Positions 45,382 to 57,217 of a stretch of 64,000 nt of DNA are shown in pieces. A program made the position numbers and the translations under genes. This stretch comes from Solenopsis invicta (Eukaryota > Arthropoda > Insecta > Hymenoptera > Formicidae). The stretch lies in assembly GCF_016802725.1 (NCBI RefSeq), contig NC_052665.1, forward strand, positions 24,724,001-24,788,000. Direction: 5' to 3'. Numbering within the stretch: the first letter of the stretch is position 1; each line of letters opens with the position of its first letter. A model generated the notes under the pieces. That model was not told the DNA's origin, searched no databases, and saw only the letters and a program-made list of their open reading frames with translations.

Positions 45382-46113
45382 ATGGCAAGTCCTTTCGATG
45401 TCTCAAATAAGTACGCCATTTCACGATTGAATAGCACAAATTATTTTAATTGGCGTTTTCGTGTCGAAATGATGCTCAAAGACAAAGGTTTGTGGCATAC
45501 TATTAAATTACCGATACCGTCTGAAGCCGATGCAGAGTGGAACAAGGCGGATGAAAAAGCCTTGGCGATGATTTCGTTGATGATTGAAGATGACCAGATA
45601 CAACATGTTCGTAATTGCGCACACGCTAAAGACGCTTGGCAAGCGCTAAAGGATTTTCATGAACGAGATACGCCAGGTAGCAAGGTAAGAATTCTACGTA
45701 CAATCATGAAACAACGAGCGGATGAATCAAGTGATATTGAAGCACACGTAAATCACATGAACGAATTATTTCAAAAATTATTAGCCCTTGGCGATGAGTT
45801 GAAGCCTGAATTCTTCATGTGTGCAACATTGCTTGGTTCTCTTCCGGGCAGTTACGACTCATTAATTACAGCACTAGAGGCAAGATCTGAAACGGAACTG
45901 TCATCGTCCCTCGTTCGATCCAAAGTAATTGAGGAATACCGTAGGCGCAAAGAGCGTAATGTCTTATCTGGTACTGGCGATGAAACAGCGATGAAAGTAT
46001 CAAATGGTGAGTCAACCGTAAAGTCAATCAAGTGTCGATTCTGTAAACGCAAAGGTCATTATCAAAATAAATGTACTGAGTTTGCGAAATGGAAGATACA
46101 GATTCTCCAGTGA
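45382..46113 (+). CDS. Copia gag region
   Basis: The ATG at 45382 opens MASPFDVSNKYAISRLNSTN, followed by NYFNWRFRVEMMLKDKGLW (the usual Copia gag start) and a UBN2-like body. The zinc knuckle CRFCKRKGHYQNKC (C-x2-C-x4-H-x4-C) sits near residue 220. The frame ends at 46113 just after the knuckle, whereas Copia normally continues into protease. A one-base shift near 46085 is the likely cause, although programmed frameshifting is conceivable. Confidence 0.82.
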   Translation: MASPFDVSNKYAISRLNSTNYFNWRFRVEMMLKDKGLWHTIKLPIPSEADAEWNKADEKALAMISLMIEDDQIQHVRNCAHAKDAWQALKDFHERDTPGSKVRILRTIMKQRADESSDIEAHVNHMNELFQKLLALGDELKPEFFMCATLLGSLPGSYDSLITALEARSETELSSSLVRSKVIEEYRRRKERNVLSGTGDETAMKVSNGESTVKSIKCRFCKRKGHYQNKCTEFAKWKIQILQ

Positions 46114-48055
46114 CTCAAATCAAAACAAACCCAAGGCAAACGTAGTCGAACATAATACAGATTCTCATGAGTTGCTGTTCTTGGTTGGCAAGACCAACGG
46201 TTGGATCTTAGATTCAGGCGCAACATGTCATATTAGTTGTAATCGCGCACATTTTATTGATTTTGATGCAAATCATTTTGAAAGTATCTGTGTAGCTAAC
46301 GGACAAATGATAAAAGCGTCTGGTAGAGGAAAAGTCATTGCAACCTTTCTAAACAGCAACGGTGCATCAACACGTGTAATGATTGAGAACGTATTATATG
46401 TGCCTTCAATTGAAACAAATCTAATCTCTGTAAAGCAGTTGACAAGTAAAGGATTCAAAATAGAATTCCACAAAGATCATTGTGAAATTCACACTGCTGA
46501 CGGCAGCCGCCAAATCGCTGTTGGTGACATTGAAGCAAATCTTTACAGAATGCGAATGGCAAACAAGGTCAATTATGTGGCCAACAACCAAAAGCTTTGC
46601 CTCCATCAATGGCACCGTATCTTAGGTCATCGCGATATAGAAGCCGTGAAGAAAATGTCAACAAATGATCTTGTTGATGGAATGAAGCTTGCGAGTTGCG
46701 GATCAAACTGCAAATATACAGCTGACTGCGAAACGTGTATCAAGGCTAAAATGACACGAGTGCCGTTTCCCAGAGAATCTGAGGACAGGTCAACAGACGT
46801 ATTGGATCTTATTCACAGCGACATTTGTGGGCCGATGCAAACAAAAACCCCTTCAGGTAAACGTTATCTTCTTACCTTTATCGATGATTTTTCTCGATAT
46901 ACAACGATTTACCTTCTAAAAGAAAAATCTGAAGCGTTTCAGAAATTTAAAGAATTCCACGAACTCGTCCAGAATCATTTCGGCAGAAAAATTAAATCAA
47001 TACGCACCGATCGAGGAGGAGAGTACATGAGCACAGAGTTTCTCAATTATCTAAACATAAATTGTATTAAAATACAACGCACTGCTCCATACTCACCAGT
47101 TCAAAACGGTGTGGCCGAACGAAAAAACAGGACATTAATAGAGATGGAACGGTGTATGCTTACGGATGCTAATTTGGAATTCAATTTTTGGGGTGAAGCT
47201 GTGACGACTGTAAACTTCATACAAAATCGTTTAACTTGGAAGAATGTAACAAAAACACCATATGAACATTGGTATAACAAAAAACCTATCTATTCCAACT
47301 TAAGAAGATTTGGAGCGAATTGTTTCGTTAAAATCCCCGATGAACATCGTAAAAAACTCGAATTGAAAGCATGGAGCGGAATTTTAATGGGCTTCGATAT
47401 GGAATCGAAAGCTTACAGAATATACTTACCTGCATCCAAGAGAGTTATTATATCTCGAGATGTAAAATTCATCGATGACACGTGCATAAACAAAAAGCAA
47501 TCATCAATTAAATCTAAAGAGACTGCTATCCAAATTGGTGATGCCGCAAAGGAAAAGCCTAATAGAGATACATTCGTCGAGATTGATCTATTCAACGATG
47601 AATCGACAACAGAAGAAACTTTCGTAAATAATAACAACAATCAAACATTTGACGATTCAACGACTGAAGATACTTCAAGCAACGACGAGACGATATACGA
47701 CGCATCAAGTAGTAACTCTCCAAGGACAGATGACGTCGAACAATCAATAGCTGCAGACGAAATCACTCCAGTAAGACGTTCTGATCGGGCGACGAAAGGT
47801 GTCCCTCCTAGGCGTTTAATTGAAGAAATTAGCGTTGTTGTCAATGGCGAACCATCCAATTACAATGAAGCAATCTCTTGTCAAAACAAAGATAATTGGA
47901 TTCTTGCCATAGAGGAGGAGATTAGGTCACTAATCAGTAACAATACATGGAGATTGGTGGATTTACCCGCGGACAAGAATTTAATTGACTGTAAGTGGGT
48001 GTACAAATTGAAAACTGACGTTAATGGAGAGATCAAGAAGTTCAAAGGTCTAGAC
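46088..48055 (+). pseudogene. Copia pol: protease, integrase and RT start
   Basis: Protease active site WILDSGATCHIS. Integrase HHCC: LHQWHRILGHRDIEA and CETCIKAK. Catalytic core: LIHSDICGPM, IRTDRGGEY and VQNGVAERKNRTL (Asp, Asp, Glu all kept). RT begins NKDNWILAIEEE and CKWVYKLKTDVNG. The frame is lost near 48045 where KFKARLVAQGF is expected; two extra bases fit. Otherwise open for over 650 codons. Confidence 0.88.
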
Positions 48056-48057
48056 TC

Positions 48058-49390
48058 GTGGCTCAGGGCTTCAACCAAAAATTCGGAATCGATTACGATC
48101 AAGTGTTTGCACCCGTTGCGAGACAACAAACATTTCGCGCTTTACTGTCCGTTGCTACAAGTCGAAAAATGGCGGTCTACCACTTCGATGCGAAGACAGC
48201 ATTCTTAAATGGAAAACTACAAGAGGAAATTTATATGCGTCAACCACCCGGATACAAAGCTGAAGGAGCCGAAAATAAAGTGTGTCTCTTAAATAAAAGT
48301 ATATACGGCTTGAAGCAATCTGCTCAAGTGTGGAACGAAACTTTACACAACATTCTGGTTAAGGCCAAATTCGTTCAAAGCAAAGCAGATAATTGCTTAT
48401 ACACATACCATGGATCGCAAGAAAATTTATACATTCTCATATACGTTGATGACATACTTATAGCAAGTACATCAGTAACAGCAATTCAGCGGATTGAGGA
48501 AATACTAAGGGCAAAATTTAGCATCGAAAATCTTGGATTGGTGACAAACTACTTAGGTGTCAGAGTAACACGATCTGAAGATTTCTTCTTGCTCGATCAA
48601 GAAAAATACATTTAGAACATTGCAACTAAGTTCGAATTGGATAAGGCTAAACATTGTGATATTCCATTAAGTCTATCGTATCATAACGATCCACATGGTG
48701 AGAGATTACCGACTAATGATAAGTATCGCACAGCAATCGGATGTTTATTATATATTTCAACAAACACTAGACCTGATATTGCTGCTGCAGTTTCAATTCT
48801 GTCACAGAGGGTGGCAGATCCAACTATAACTGACTGGAATAATGTGAAGAAACTTATTAAATATCTCAAAGGAACATCATCTCTTCGCTTGAAACTAGGA
48901 GGTGCTAAAGAAAACGAGAAATTAATTGGATACGCAGACGCAGATTGGGCGGAGGAACGCGGAAATCGGAAATCAAATACCGGTTTCATTTTCATGCTTG
49001 GTGGAGCAATCAGCTGGTGCTGCAAGCGCCAATCATGCGTCGCTTTATCATCAACCAAAGCAGAATTTATCGCTTTATCTGAAGCATGTAGGGAGTCAGC
49101 ATGGATTCAAAGAGTTCTTAAATAATCTCAACTGGAAAGCGGAAAGTAAGACGACCATCTACGAGGACAACCAAAGCGTTTTGAAGCTTATCATCGAAGA
49201 AAAATTGAGCAATAGGACGAAACATATAGATACAAAAGTTTACTTCGTCAAGGACTACATCGACAAAGGACTCGTCATATGCAAGTACTGTCCAACCGAA
49301 GATATGCTGGCAGATTTATTTACCAAAGGGCTACCTAAAAATAGGTTTATAACTTTGAGAGATCGTTGCAACTTGATTTTTATGAATTAA
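48058..49390 (+). pseudogene. Copia pol: RT and RNase H, with a stop and a frameshift
   Basis: RT: GFNQKFGIDYDQVFAPVAR, HFDAKTAFLNGKLQEEIYM, SIYGLKQSAQVWN and LIYVDDILIAS. A TAG at 48613 interrupts QEKYI-NIATKFEL. RNase H: IGYADADWAEERGNRKS, SWCCKRQSCVALSSTKAEF. A shift near 49118 moves the tail to KHIDTKVYFVKDYID and DLFTKGLPKNRF. All catalytic residues seen are conserved, so inactivation is recent. Confidence 0.88.
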
Positions 49391-49397
49391 GGAGAAG

Positions 49398-49777
49398 TGT
49401 TGAATTATAAAAACAAATTCATAAAAAAAAAAAAAAAAATATTAAGGTTACCTTTTGAATCTTACAGATTTCCAATTTAATACATTTAGTTAATTTGTTT
49501 GTCATATGTTAGCTTTCATTCTTTATCACAATTTGTATAACAGAACCCTTTTATTCTTCTTTTCTAATTATCATTATAAATCTACTTTAATACTACACTT
49601 TTGAACACCTACACTCTCGCTAGCCATGCCTACTCTTTTTTACACGTTTTGTGAACGCACTCTACGCTTTCCAATAAAAGCCATGTTGTTGTATCGTTCG
49701 CTATCGAAATAAAGACTGAGTATATTGAACCTGATATCTCGTTATTTGGAGTGAATCTATACGGTCACTTTCTAACA
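49398..49777 (+). repeat. Copia 3' LTR
   Basis: 380 bp, TGTTGAATTATAAAAACAAA to TTCTAACA, followed by the AATGA duplication. Matches the 5' LTR with few changes. Confidence 0.93.
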
Positions 49778-49946
49778 AATGATCGTTATCTAGTTCAAAA
49801 AATTGGAGAACATGAAGGATCTCTTCAGACAGCAACATGTGCAGATTCAATAAAATTGTGTGATGACGATAATAGCATATTCGATAGTGATGAAAAAAAC
49901 GGGATTATAGAACATTCGGGGCAAATGTTCAATCAGGACGGCCGAG
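49778..49946 (+). pseudogene. Gypsy pol C-terminus, after the Copia insertion
   Basis: DRYLVQKIGEHEGSLQTATC to HSGQMFNQDGRV and stop. It joins in frame to ...YEVLQN before the Copia element when one copy of the duplication is removed. This is the post-integrase tail of Gypsy pol; the stop lies just before the 3' LTR. Confidence 0.8.
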
Positions 49947-50129
49947 TGTAAGGAGTGAATTTCCGTACGAAATGGTGATGCAAATGGTTTTCTTTATCGT
50001 TGCTAGACAATAGATTTAAATAGCGAGTTTAATAGAATTCATCTCTAAATGTATTTCTGAGTTAAAAAATTATTATTTCTCCACCATTAAAACTTCAACC
50101 ATTCAATCATATTGTTTAATACTCTACAT
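49947..50129 (+). repeat. Gypsy 3' LTR
   Basis: Starts TGTAAGGAGTGAATTTCCGT, ends CTCTACA, then the TAAT duplication. CCACCATTAAAACTTCAACC is shared with the 5' LTR apart from one base. More diverged from its partner than the Copia LTRs are from each other, consistent with the older age implied by nesting. Confidence 0.8.
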
Positions 50130-50133
50130 AATT

Positions 50134-50926
50134 AAAACCTGTTTCTGCCCATAGTTCAACTAGCAAAAATAGCAAAAAAGTTTGTACTGGAAATAGGACC
50201 AAAGCATGAAAAAAACATTACTGACGTAAAAAGAACTTATCAAAACTCAATTTTGCAACCAATTGTTATAAACAACTCAGATAGCACAGAGAATTCAAAA
50301 AGATTAAAAAAAGAATTTAGGTTTATGTGATCATTACTGAGTTTATTTTGAAATGTAAAAAAAATTTTTTTTTTGAAAGAGAAAAAAAGTCAGGAAAAGA
50401 ATTCTTTTTGCATTTCAAAATAAACTCAGTATTGGTGACATAAACCTGAATTCTTTTTGAATGCTGTGTGCTATCTGGAAAATTACTAAAAATTGATTGT
50501 AGAGGAAAATTGAGTACGCCAATCGATTCGACAAAAAAAATGACTTAAGAAACGTATATAACGCTTTTTTAATTGTTATAATTGTTCTAAACAAATTAGT
50601 TGCAAAATTAATTTTTGCAATGTGCTTTTTATTAATAATGTTTTGTATACAACATAATTGTTAATAATGTTTTTTTTATATTTTGATCCTATTTCTAATT
50701 TTTATTTTTTACCTATCTTTGCTGGTCTGATTGTGAGCTGTACGCAATTCGAATTACTTTTTGTTTTAATCCATTAAAGTCCACAATCAGACCAGCAAAG
50801 ATAGCTAAAAATTAACAATTGGAAATAGAACAGCAACGTAAAAAAAACATTATTAACATAAAAAACACATTTCAAAAATCAATTTTTCAACTAATTTGTT
50901 AATAACAATTATAACAATTAAGGAAG

Positions 50927-50961
<35 letters not shown>

Positions 50962-51183
50962 TCTCGAGTCATTTTTCCCGTCGAGTCGATTGGTATAATC
51001 AATTTTCCTCTACATTCAATTTTTAGTAATTTATTATTTTTGTTTATAACAATTGGTTGCAAAATTGAGTTTTGATAAGTTCTTTTTACGTCCGTAATGT
51101 TTTTCCATGCTTCGGTCTTATTTCCAGTTCAAATTCTTTTACTATCTTTGCTGATCGGACCATGGGCAGAAACGGGTTTTAAT
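50134..51183. repeat. Dispersed palindromic repeat (host of the Gypsy insertion)
   Basis: Ends TAAAACCTGTTTCTGCCCAT and ATGGGCAGAAACGGGTTTTA; internal blocks CAAAACTCAATTTTGCAACC are repeated in inverse orientation near 51060. A second copy lies at about 61392-61860. A third inverted pair, CTTTGCTGGTCTGATTGTG with its inverse (50717-50805), marks the centre, as if two copies were joined head to head. A short TA microsatellite is at 50930-50958. No ORF. Confidence 0.68.
50276..50478. mobile_element. MITE of about 203 bp with CAGATAGCACA ends
   Basis: Almost fully palindromic: CAGATAGCACA, then GAATTCAAAAAG, mirrored by CTTTTTGAATGCTGTGTGCTATCTGG. It interrupts the palindromic repeat between ATAAACAA and AAATTACTAAAAATTG, which are contiguous in the copy at 61.5 kb. 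Ends match those of the larger element at 59777-61391, so this may be its small derivative. Confidence 0.65.
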
Positions 51184-51189
51184 TATTTA

Positions 51190-51640
51190 TATATGCCAGC
51201 AGATCCAGATAAAAATCACGACGGATACAATGCGGATAGACACGGATAGGATTTTGGTACGTAAATGCAGACAGAAGCAGATCGCGCCGGATACAATACG
51301 GATAGAATTCCAGTACGTAATTGCAGAAAGATGCGGACAGAAATCGCGCTTATAGAATGCAGAAACAAACAGGATGCGTATGTATCCAATTGCAGACAGA
51401 AATGTATAGGATACGTATGTATCCAACTGCAGTCAGAAACGGGCAGGATGCATATACGCATTTTGCAGACAGAAATGGGTAGAATTCGCAGTTGTCTATC
51501 CGTTTTTACAGACAGAAACCAATAGATTACGAAATACATTCTATAGGTTTCTGTCTGTAATTACGAATTAAGAAACGCATAGTAAAACAAACAGATACGA
51601 ATAGGATACGTTTTCTGTACGTTTCTATCAGAAATTATTG
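51190..51640. repeat. Degenerate satellite-like repeats
   Basis: Imperfect units of about 35-50 bp carry GGATAGAAT, TACGTAATTGCAGACAGAAA-like and CGGATACAAT motifs, at least eight times. The reverse complement of the same sequence flanks the related repeat at 59600-59760. Confidence 0.6.
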
Positions 51641-51653
51641 CCAGGGTGTATAC

Positions 51654-54600
51654 AGGGTGATTCAGAATAACCTTATGTCCTTGAAGAGACATATTCCTGA
51701 GGTTATTCTAAAACAACTTTTTCTTTGACAAAAACTTGTCCGAAGCATAGTTTTTAAATAATAAAAGGAAATAGTTATCCAATAACCGGGCGCGTATAGC
51801 GGTGAGACAGGGCCGGCGCAACTCACCGTTCGATATGGGCGATTACGTGATAAACTGACAGCTCGAACTCTGCTTTCCTCTCTTCCCCCTCTCTCTTATT
51901 CTTTCTCAAAACTTTTATCCCATTCTCATTCTCATTTTTTTCTTATTTATTTATCAATTCATACACTAACACTGAAATAATGCTAGAATTAAAAACGATA
52001 TTTAATTATTTGACGCCTTGCTTTTAATAATTCTGTACGTGTAAAGAAATATTGTTTTTAAGTCAAAAATACCATATTTAAAATGCGTGAATAAAAAATA
52101 AAAATGCAGAGTGAGAGAGAAAGAGAGAGAGAGACGAGTTTGATCAAATTTGAACGTGAATACTCACTTATCATCCTGCACAGCAATCAGCCTTTATCTT
52201 CGCGAAGACAAAATATCTATATTAAACTCGATATTTTTCTCTTTTCTTCTTAAATCACATCTATTGTCACATTCACTGCAATCATTCTCTTGGTCGAAAA
52301 ATACTAACGCATCACTTCATACAAATCACTATCGTCAATTACTATTAGTCACTACTAATCGCGCGTGAAAATTACTTAAAAAATGAAACATGTGCACGTG
52401 ACCGTAATCTCGAAGATTTCAAGGTCATCCCGATTTTTGACGGCCGAAAGACTGAGTTTCATATGAGATAGTTGCTCGAGAAACGTGAGCCGTAAACGCG
52501 CCGCGAGTGCAACGTTTGAGGCTCGTCCGGAATGACCGTGAAATCTTCGAGTTTATGGTCACAGGCATAACACACGGGACAACAGTATTTTTAATTTTTA
52601 GTTATCGCGTTCTAACTTTTAGAACGTCAATCACGCAGTGATACCGCGAACAATAAAATTAGTCGACTGCTCGCTCGTGAAGCAAAAAGGATATAACTTA
52701 ATCCAACCTCTTTGTTGTAAACACGTGTCGTGTGTTTGTCGTGTAAACACGTGTTTCTTTCTTTGAGTAATTCTCACGCGGGATTAGTAGTGACTAATAG
52801 TAATTGACGATAGTGATTTGTATAAAGTGATTAGTAATTTTCGATCAAGACAATGATTGCAGTGAATGTGACAACGCACACAACACATGGACGTCCCCGG
52901 ACGTCCAATACATGTCCACAAAAGTCCTTGTAATGTTCTAATATCTCGTACGCCCGTAGGACGTTCCAAGGACGTCCGAAGGACATCCTTGTTTATTATA
53001 GCTGCAGTATGACATTGTAGGACGTCCGCAGGACATATTTGGGATGATTCGTAATATCTAATATATTATGTATATTAAACATGTTTCCAACATACATAAT
53101 AAATATGCATTCGAAAATTGCGAGCGTTGTTCTTTATATTAAATAAGACGTTTTGAAGATGTTCTAAGGACGTCCATTAAATGTCCAGAAGATATTGGTG
53201 GTACGTTCCGAAAAGGTCCGCTATATACATATATGTCAACAAAGTTGAGTATTTTTATTATTATCATCATTATCATTATTATTATAATACAAGGATTTTA
53301 TAAATTATAAAATTATAAAGATAATTTTTCGTGTTAAAAAATATTTAACAAAAGATATATTTAACCATATATAAACGTAAACTACAAACTTTGATAATAT
53401 GATAAGCTTTAATATACAGTATATAGCTTTTTAATAAAATATAATATTCGTTAATATTTAATATTTTATTATATATAATATTTAAATTATGTCATATTTA
53501 ATACATATGTATAATACTATAATGATTAATTTAATATGCTATTTAATGACCATTTTATTTGTGAGGAAAATTTTACTCAAAATATAAATAAATAATAACG
53601 TATATTATATCAAGTAAAATTTTTCTCGGAGAAAATATTTTGGAACATAAACTTAAAATATAAAGAAAGTAATTATACATCTAGCAGCAAGGTATATATA
53701 TTTGATTTACAGAATCATATCTGTTTAGATGATTTTATGAATCAAATACATGTATACAATAAAATTCGATTTAATTATATGGTAATTTATGAAATTCTGT
53801 AATTTCGGATTGAAATGAATTTAACAAGTGAGTGCTGGCATCACTGCTAGGCGGCCACGCCGCGGGAGATTTTCTCGTGAGTCGAATGCGGCCACAAGCG
53901 TTATATCTAGGCGCCACCGCGGCCGACTCCCCAGCTCATAACTTCAGTGAGACTTTTAAGAGTTGCTTGTTGCAACCTCGAGACGAATACTCGCTCTCAT
54001 TCTTTTCAAATGTGACATGTGTGTGGAATGCTGTTCCACATAAATTTTTATAATTTTACATGTAAATAACAATTTGTATTGTTATTTAATCTTATACAAA
54101 AATTAAATATTTAATTCAAATTTAATCTTTTTTTTAATCCTTTTTAACAAAAAGGATACAAAAAATATTTTATTATAAATTAAACATTTATTACATTTAT
54201 TACATTTTATATTAATGTATTCTGTTTTAATAAATCTATCTGGGTTCCGATTTTATTTTCAATCTGTCTTAACACCGTATTTTTGGTTCAGATATCTCGA
54301 TCGATTCGGATTACTTTTTTTTTAATCAGTTTTAATCGCATATTTTCGGCAGGGTTAATACTACTTTTACTAATAAATATCATTTTTTACTAAATAAAGT
54401 CCTAATCGCGCAATATAAAATAATGTCCAAACAACGTCCATAAAAGTCCTTTTTATGTCCTGCCGAAATGTCCTAATGACGTCCATTTAGCATCCGAAGC
54501 CGGTACATTGTACGTCCAAAAGACGTCTCCTAGACGTCTACAAGACACAATTGGTATGCCACTGGACGTCAAGACATGTCAGACCTCGACGGCCATTGGA

Positions 54601-55223
54601 CGTCCTTGTGTTACGTGGGAAGTGATGTGATTTAAGAAGAAAAGAGGAAAATCTTAAGTTTAATATGGATGTTCTGTCTTCGATAAGATATAGCTGTTTG
54701 CTGTGCAGGATGATAAGTGAGTATACACATTCAAATTTGATCGAACTTGTCTCTCTCTCTCTCTTTCACTCTGCATTTTTATTTTTTATTCACGCATTTT
54801 AAATATGATTTTGGCTTAAAAAGAATATTTTTTTACTCGTACAAAATTATTAAAAGGAAGACGTCAAATAATTAAATATTGTTTTTAATTCTAGCATTAT
54901 TGTAGAGCATGAACTAATAAATAATTAAGAAAAAAATGAGAATGAGAATGGAATAAAGGTTTTGAGAGAGAAAAGGAAAAGAAAGCAGTGTGAGTTCGAG
55001 CTGTCTGCTTATCACTGCGATCGTCTTACGTAATCGCCCATATTGAACGGTGAATTGCGCTGGCCCTGTTTCACCGCTATATGCGCCCGGTTATTGGATA
55101 ACTGTTTCCTTTTATTATTTAAAAACTATGCTTCAGACAAATTTTTGCCAAAGGAAAAGTTGTTTCAGAATAACCTCAGGAATATATCTCTTCAAGGACA
55201 TAAGGTTATTCTGAATCACCCTG
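51654..55223. repeat. Foldback with CAGGGTGATTCAG ends, interrupted in the right arm
   Basis: Ends CAGGGTGATTCAGAATAACC and inverse, TA outside. Left arm 51654 to about 52370. The right arm is split: 52785-52877 and 54626-55223, with a second element between. The central part (about 52380-52780) has no ORF. The right arm contains the empty-site sequence needed to place the inner insertion. Confidence 0.75.
52878..54625. mobile_element. Inserted element with GGACGTCC-rich ends
   Basis: Left end (about 52885-53220) and right end (about 54418-54610) are crowded with GGACGTCC, GACGTC and close variants, at least nine in total; the centre is AT-rich. A GC-rich patch at 53840-53935 encodes nothing recognisable, though SFFSNVTCVWNAVP downstream is faintly like the C-terminus of some non-LTR reverse transcriptases. 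Flanks CGCACACAAC and TTGTGTTACG. Superfamily unknown. Confidence 0.55.
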
Positions 55224-55225
55224 TA

Positions 55226-55930
55226 TATCGTGTATGCGTGTGCGTGCGTGTGTGTCAAGTCAAGTTCACATAGCAAATATATGTCCAATATGCTTCTCTA
55301 ACAGAGATTAAATATATCATAAAATACACCAATTTTCAATTTTAAACCCCTTGAGTTAATTATAAAAATATCTCATAAGAATATGTAAGAATATGTAGTT
55401 GTAAGGAGAACCTTGTTACGTAATAATACTGTTTAAAAAAAATGACAATGCTTAATTTTTTTTAAAAGTATGACTCTAACTATAAACGTCGTATTATAAA
55501 GTTCTTAAAAGTTTTTTGTTGCAAAGATATGATTTGAAAAAAAGTTAAATTTTGAAAAATTTTTTATATTTGCTTATATGTTTTTTCTTTATAACTTTAC
55601 AATAAATTTTTTGGCAATGCCAATAGTGCAGCCATACTTTTGAGATTCTAAATTTTCATTCAAAAAAAAGGTTGTTGAAAAATATTGAATGAAACCAAAG
55701 TTATAGATTCTTCAAGTTGAATGTCTCACAGATGAGAAAATATGTTAACATAATTTTCTGGCTCAAATGTGTTTAAAAGTTACAATTTTTAATAAATAAT
55801 GATAAATTGCAGTACATGTGCATCATTTTTAAATAAATTCTATTGATATAAACTATATTAATTAATATTTTTATTTTGGATTGTCGTGTGTGTGTTCTGA
55901 TTTCAATCAATTCAGCACTGTTACCACAGC
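55226..55930. other. AT-rich spacer with a 70-bp segment repeated at 56.8 kb
   Basis: 55309-55380 and 56836-56905 share CACCAATTTTCAATTTT-like and AAAAATATCTCATA sequence in the same orientation. Otherwise no gene or repeat structure is visible. Confidence 0.45.
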
Positions 55931-55935
55931 ATAAA

Positions 55936-56102
55936 GCTTAGTGCAAATTGCACGCAGCAAGCTGCAAGCGTCGAGTATCAGCCAATAAAGCTTGCTGTTC
56001 GTCTAAAATTTAATAGTATTGAATTTTAGGCAAGCAGCAGCTAATCAATGAAGTCTGCTGCTCGACTCTTACTGCATGCTGCGTGCAGTCTGCACTAGGA
56101 TT
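55936..56102. mobile_element. Palindromic MITE of about 165 bp
   Basis: TAGTGCAAATTGCACGCAGC and its inverse near 56095, with matching CGAG and GCTTGCTG blocks inward, converging on AATTTAATAGTATTGAATTTTA. No ORF. Flanks do not show a clear duplication. Confidence 0.6.
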
Positions 56103-56149
56103 AAGTCAGCATCAGTCAACTGCTTGCTATCGTCGAGTAAACATGTATT

Positions 56150-56920
56150 ACATATTCATCACGTAACAAACACGTTTCTTTCTTCAAATAATTTTAACGC
56201 GCCGAATGATTAATAGTGATTAATAGTACCTATAAATGTAAAGCAACTTAAAAGATAGAGGAAAAATGTCGGTAATTTTTCACTTTAAGAGAAGCACATC
56301 CGATGACCTTGACCTTGACATAATTTTGTCAAAATCATAATGCTGAGTGATCTCCAAGAGATCTTTGACTGTTGCTCGTCCTCCAAAAAGTTATTAACGT
56401 AAACAGTTTTATGAATAGAACTATATTTCTATTATTTAGAAATTAGATTAAAATTACTATGTGGAAACCCAATTTGTATTAACCCTTAAACACACCAGTG
56501 GGTCTAAGAGATCCCATATAAAGTTTCAAACGCTTGCTGTGTGAAGACGGAATAAAATAGGAGGTTCGGACCAGGACATAAAATAAAGTTTGAAATCTCT
56601 TCTTTTGATTGATATAGTTGATCAACTTTTTTGATCAACTAGAATTCGAACGGCACGGCAGTAAAGTTTTGTTAGAGTCTGTGGAACTACATTGTGTGCG
56701 AGTAAAACTTTTTTATGAGTAATCTTATGTAAAAAAAACTGGACAAAACACGTTTGAACAGGTCCGTTCGCGTATGTTACTTTGTCTAAAGTTAAAATAT
56801 TATATTGACGTGGAAAAGAGGACTTCTGCACAGGGTCAAAAATGTATTATAAAACACATTAATTTTCAATTTTGGACACCTTCAGTTAATAAAAAATATC
56901 TCATATTTATCTTGTTTGGG
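56150..56920. other. Spacer with a fragment related to 52.7 kb
   Basis: 56180-56245 resembles 52735-52800 (AACACGTTTCTTTCTT, then AATAGTGATTAATAGTA-like). The short TGACCTTGACCTTGACATAA at 56306 belongs to the same dispersed family seen at 2800 and 57700. No coding sequence recognised. Confidence 0.4.
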
Positions 56921-57217
56921 GAGAACTTCTCGCTGCCAACTGTCGTTAATGCGATGCTGGACAGCGAGAGGTCGTGGGTGGCTACCTCTTCCTTCTGCGA
57001 GGATATTTTTCGTGGAAGGAGGGGGCGAAATAAATTAGGCGCAGCGAGGCCCCTCCTTCAGGACAGAACTGGGATGGGGGCTTTCGCCCGTGCCGACGCC
57101 GCAGAACTGCGGCGCATTTTTGAGATCTACTGCCTTAATCCGCTGATGGGGGAGAGATTACTCCGTGGTGACTCCCTGATCCCTTCGCCGTATTCCTTCC
57201 TTCAACTCGCCATCTGA
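56921..57217 (+). pseudogene. R1-like non-LTR ORF2 C-terminal fragment
   Basis: Reads FGENFSLPTVVNAMLDSERS, then WVATSSFCEDIF and a basic GRRGRNKL stretch. This resembles the extreme C-terminus of insect R1-type ORF2 (ENL..VV.AM..S...W.AV..FCE.VM followed by basic residues). The GC-rich sequence to about 57420 is its likely 3' untranslated region. The rest of the element is absent (5' truncation). Confidence 0.5.

Larger units (their letters stand above)
44905..49777 (+). mobile_element. Copia LTR retrotransposon inside Gypsy integrase
   Basis: Two 380-bp LTRs (44905-45284 and 49398-49777), both TGTTG...AACA, and a perfect 5-bp duplication AATGA (44900-44904, 49778-49782). GGTTAAGGGCTC follows the 5' LTR (primer site position); TAAGGAGAAG precedes the 3' LTR (polypurine tract). 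Domain order protease-integrase-RT-RNase H is diagnostic of Copia. Near-identical LTRs mean it is among the youngest insertions here. Confidence 0.95.
31270..50129 (+). mobile_element. Gypsy LTR retrotransposon, split by two large insertions
   Basis: LTRs of 179 and 183 bp bound the element, and a 4-bp duplication TAAT lies outside (31266-31269, 50130-50133). Gypsy sequence occupies 31270-33654, 42667-44904 and 49778-50129, about 4.95 kb together: gag, protease, RT, RNase H, integrase. The gaps are a 9-kb composite insertion and a Copia element. Across the Copia junction the reading EVLQNDRYLVQKIG rejoins exactly. Stops, shifts and lost catalytic residues show it is dead. No env-like ORF. Confidence 0.87.

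Noticed and set aside
48681..49058. 125-codon minus-strand ORF in Copia
   Set aside because: Antisense to the RT/RNase H region; no motif and no independent promoter or splice evidence.
56774..56920. Upstream extension of the R1-like reading frame
   Set aside because: The sequence before 56920 matches an AT-rich repeat also at 55309-55380 and is not coding.
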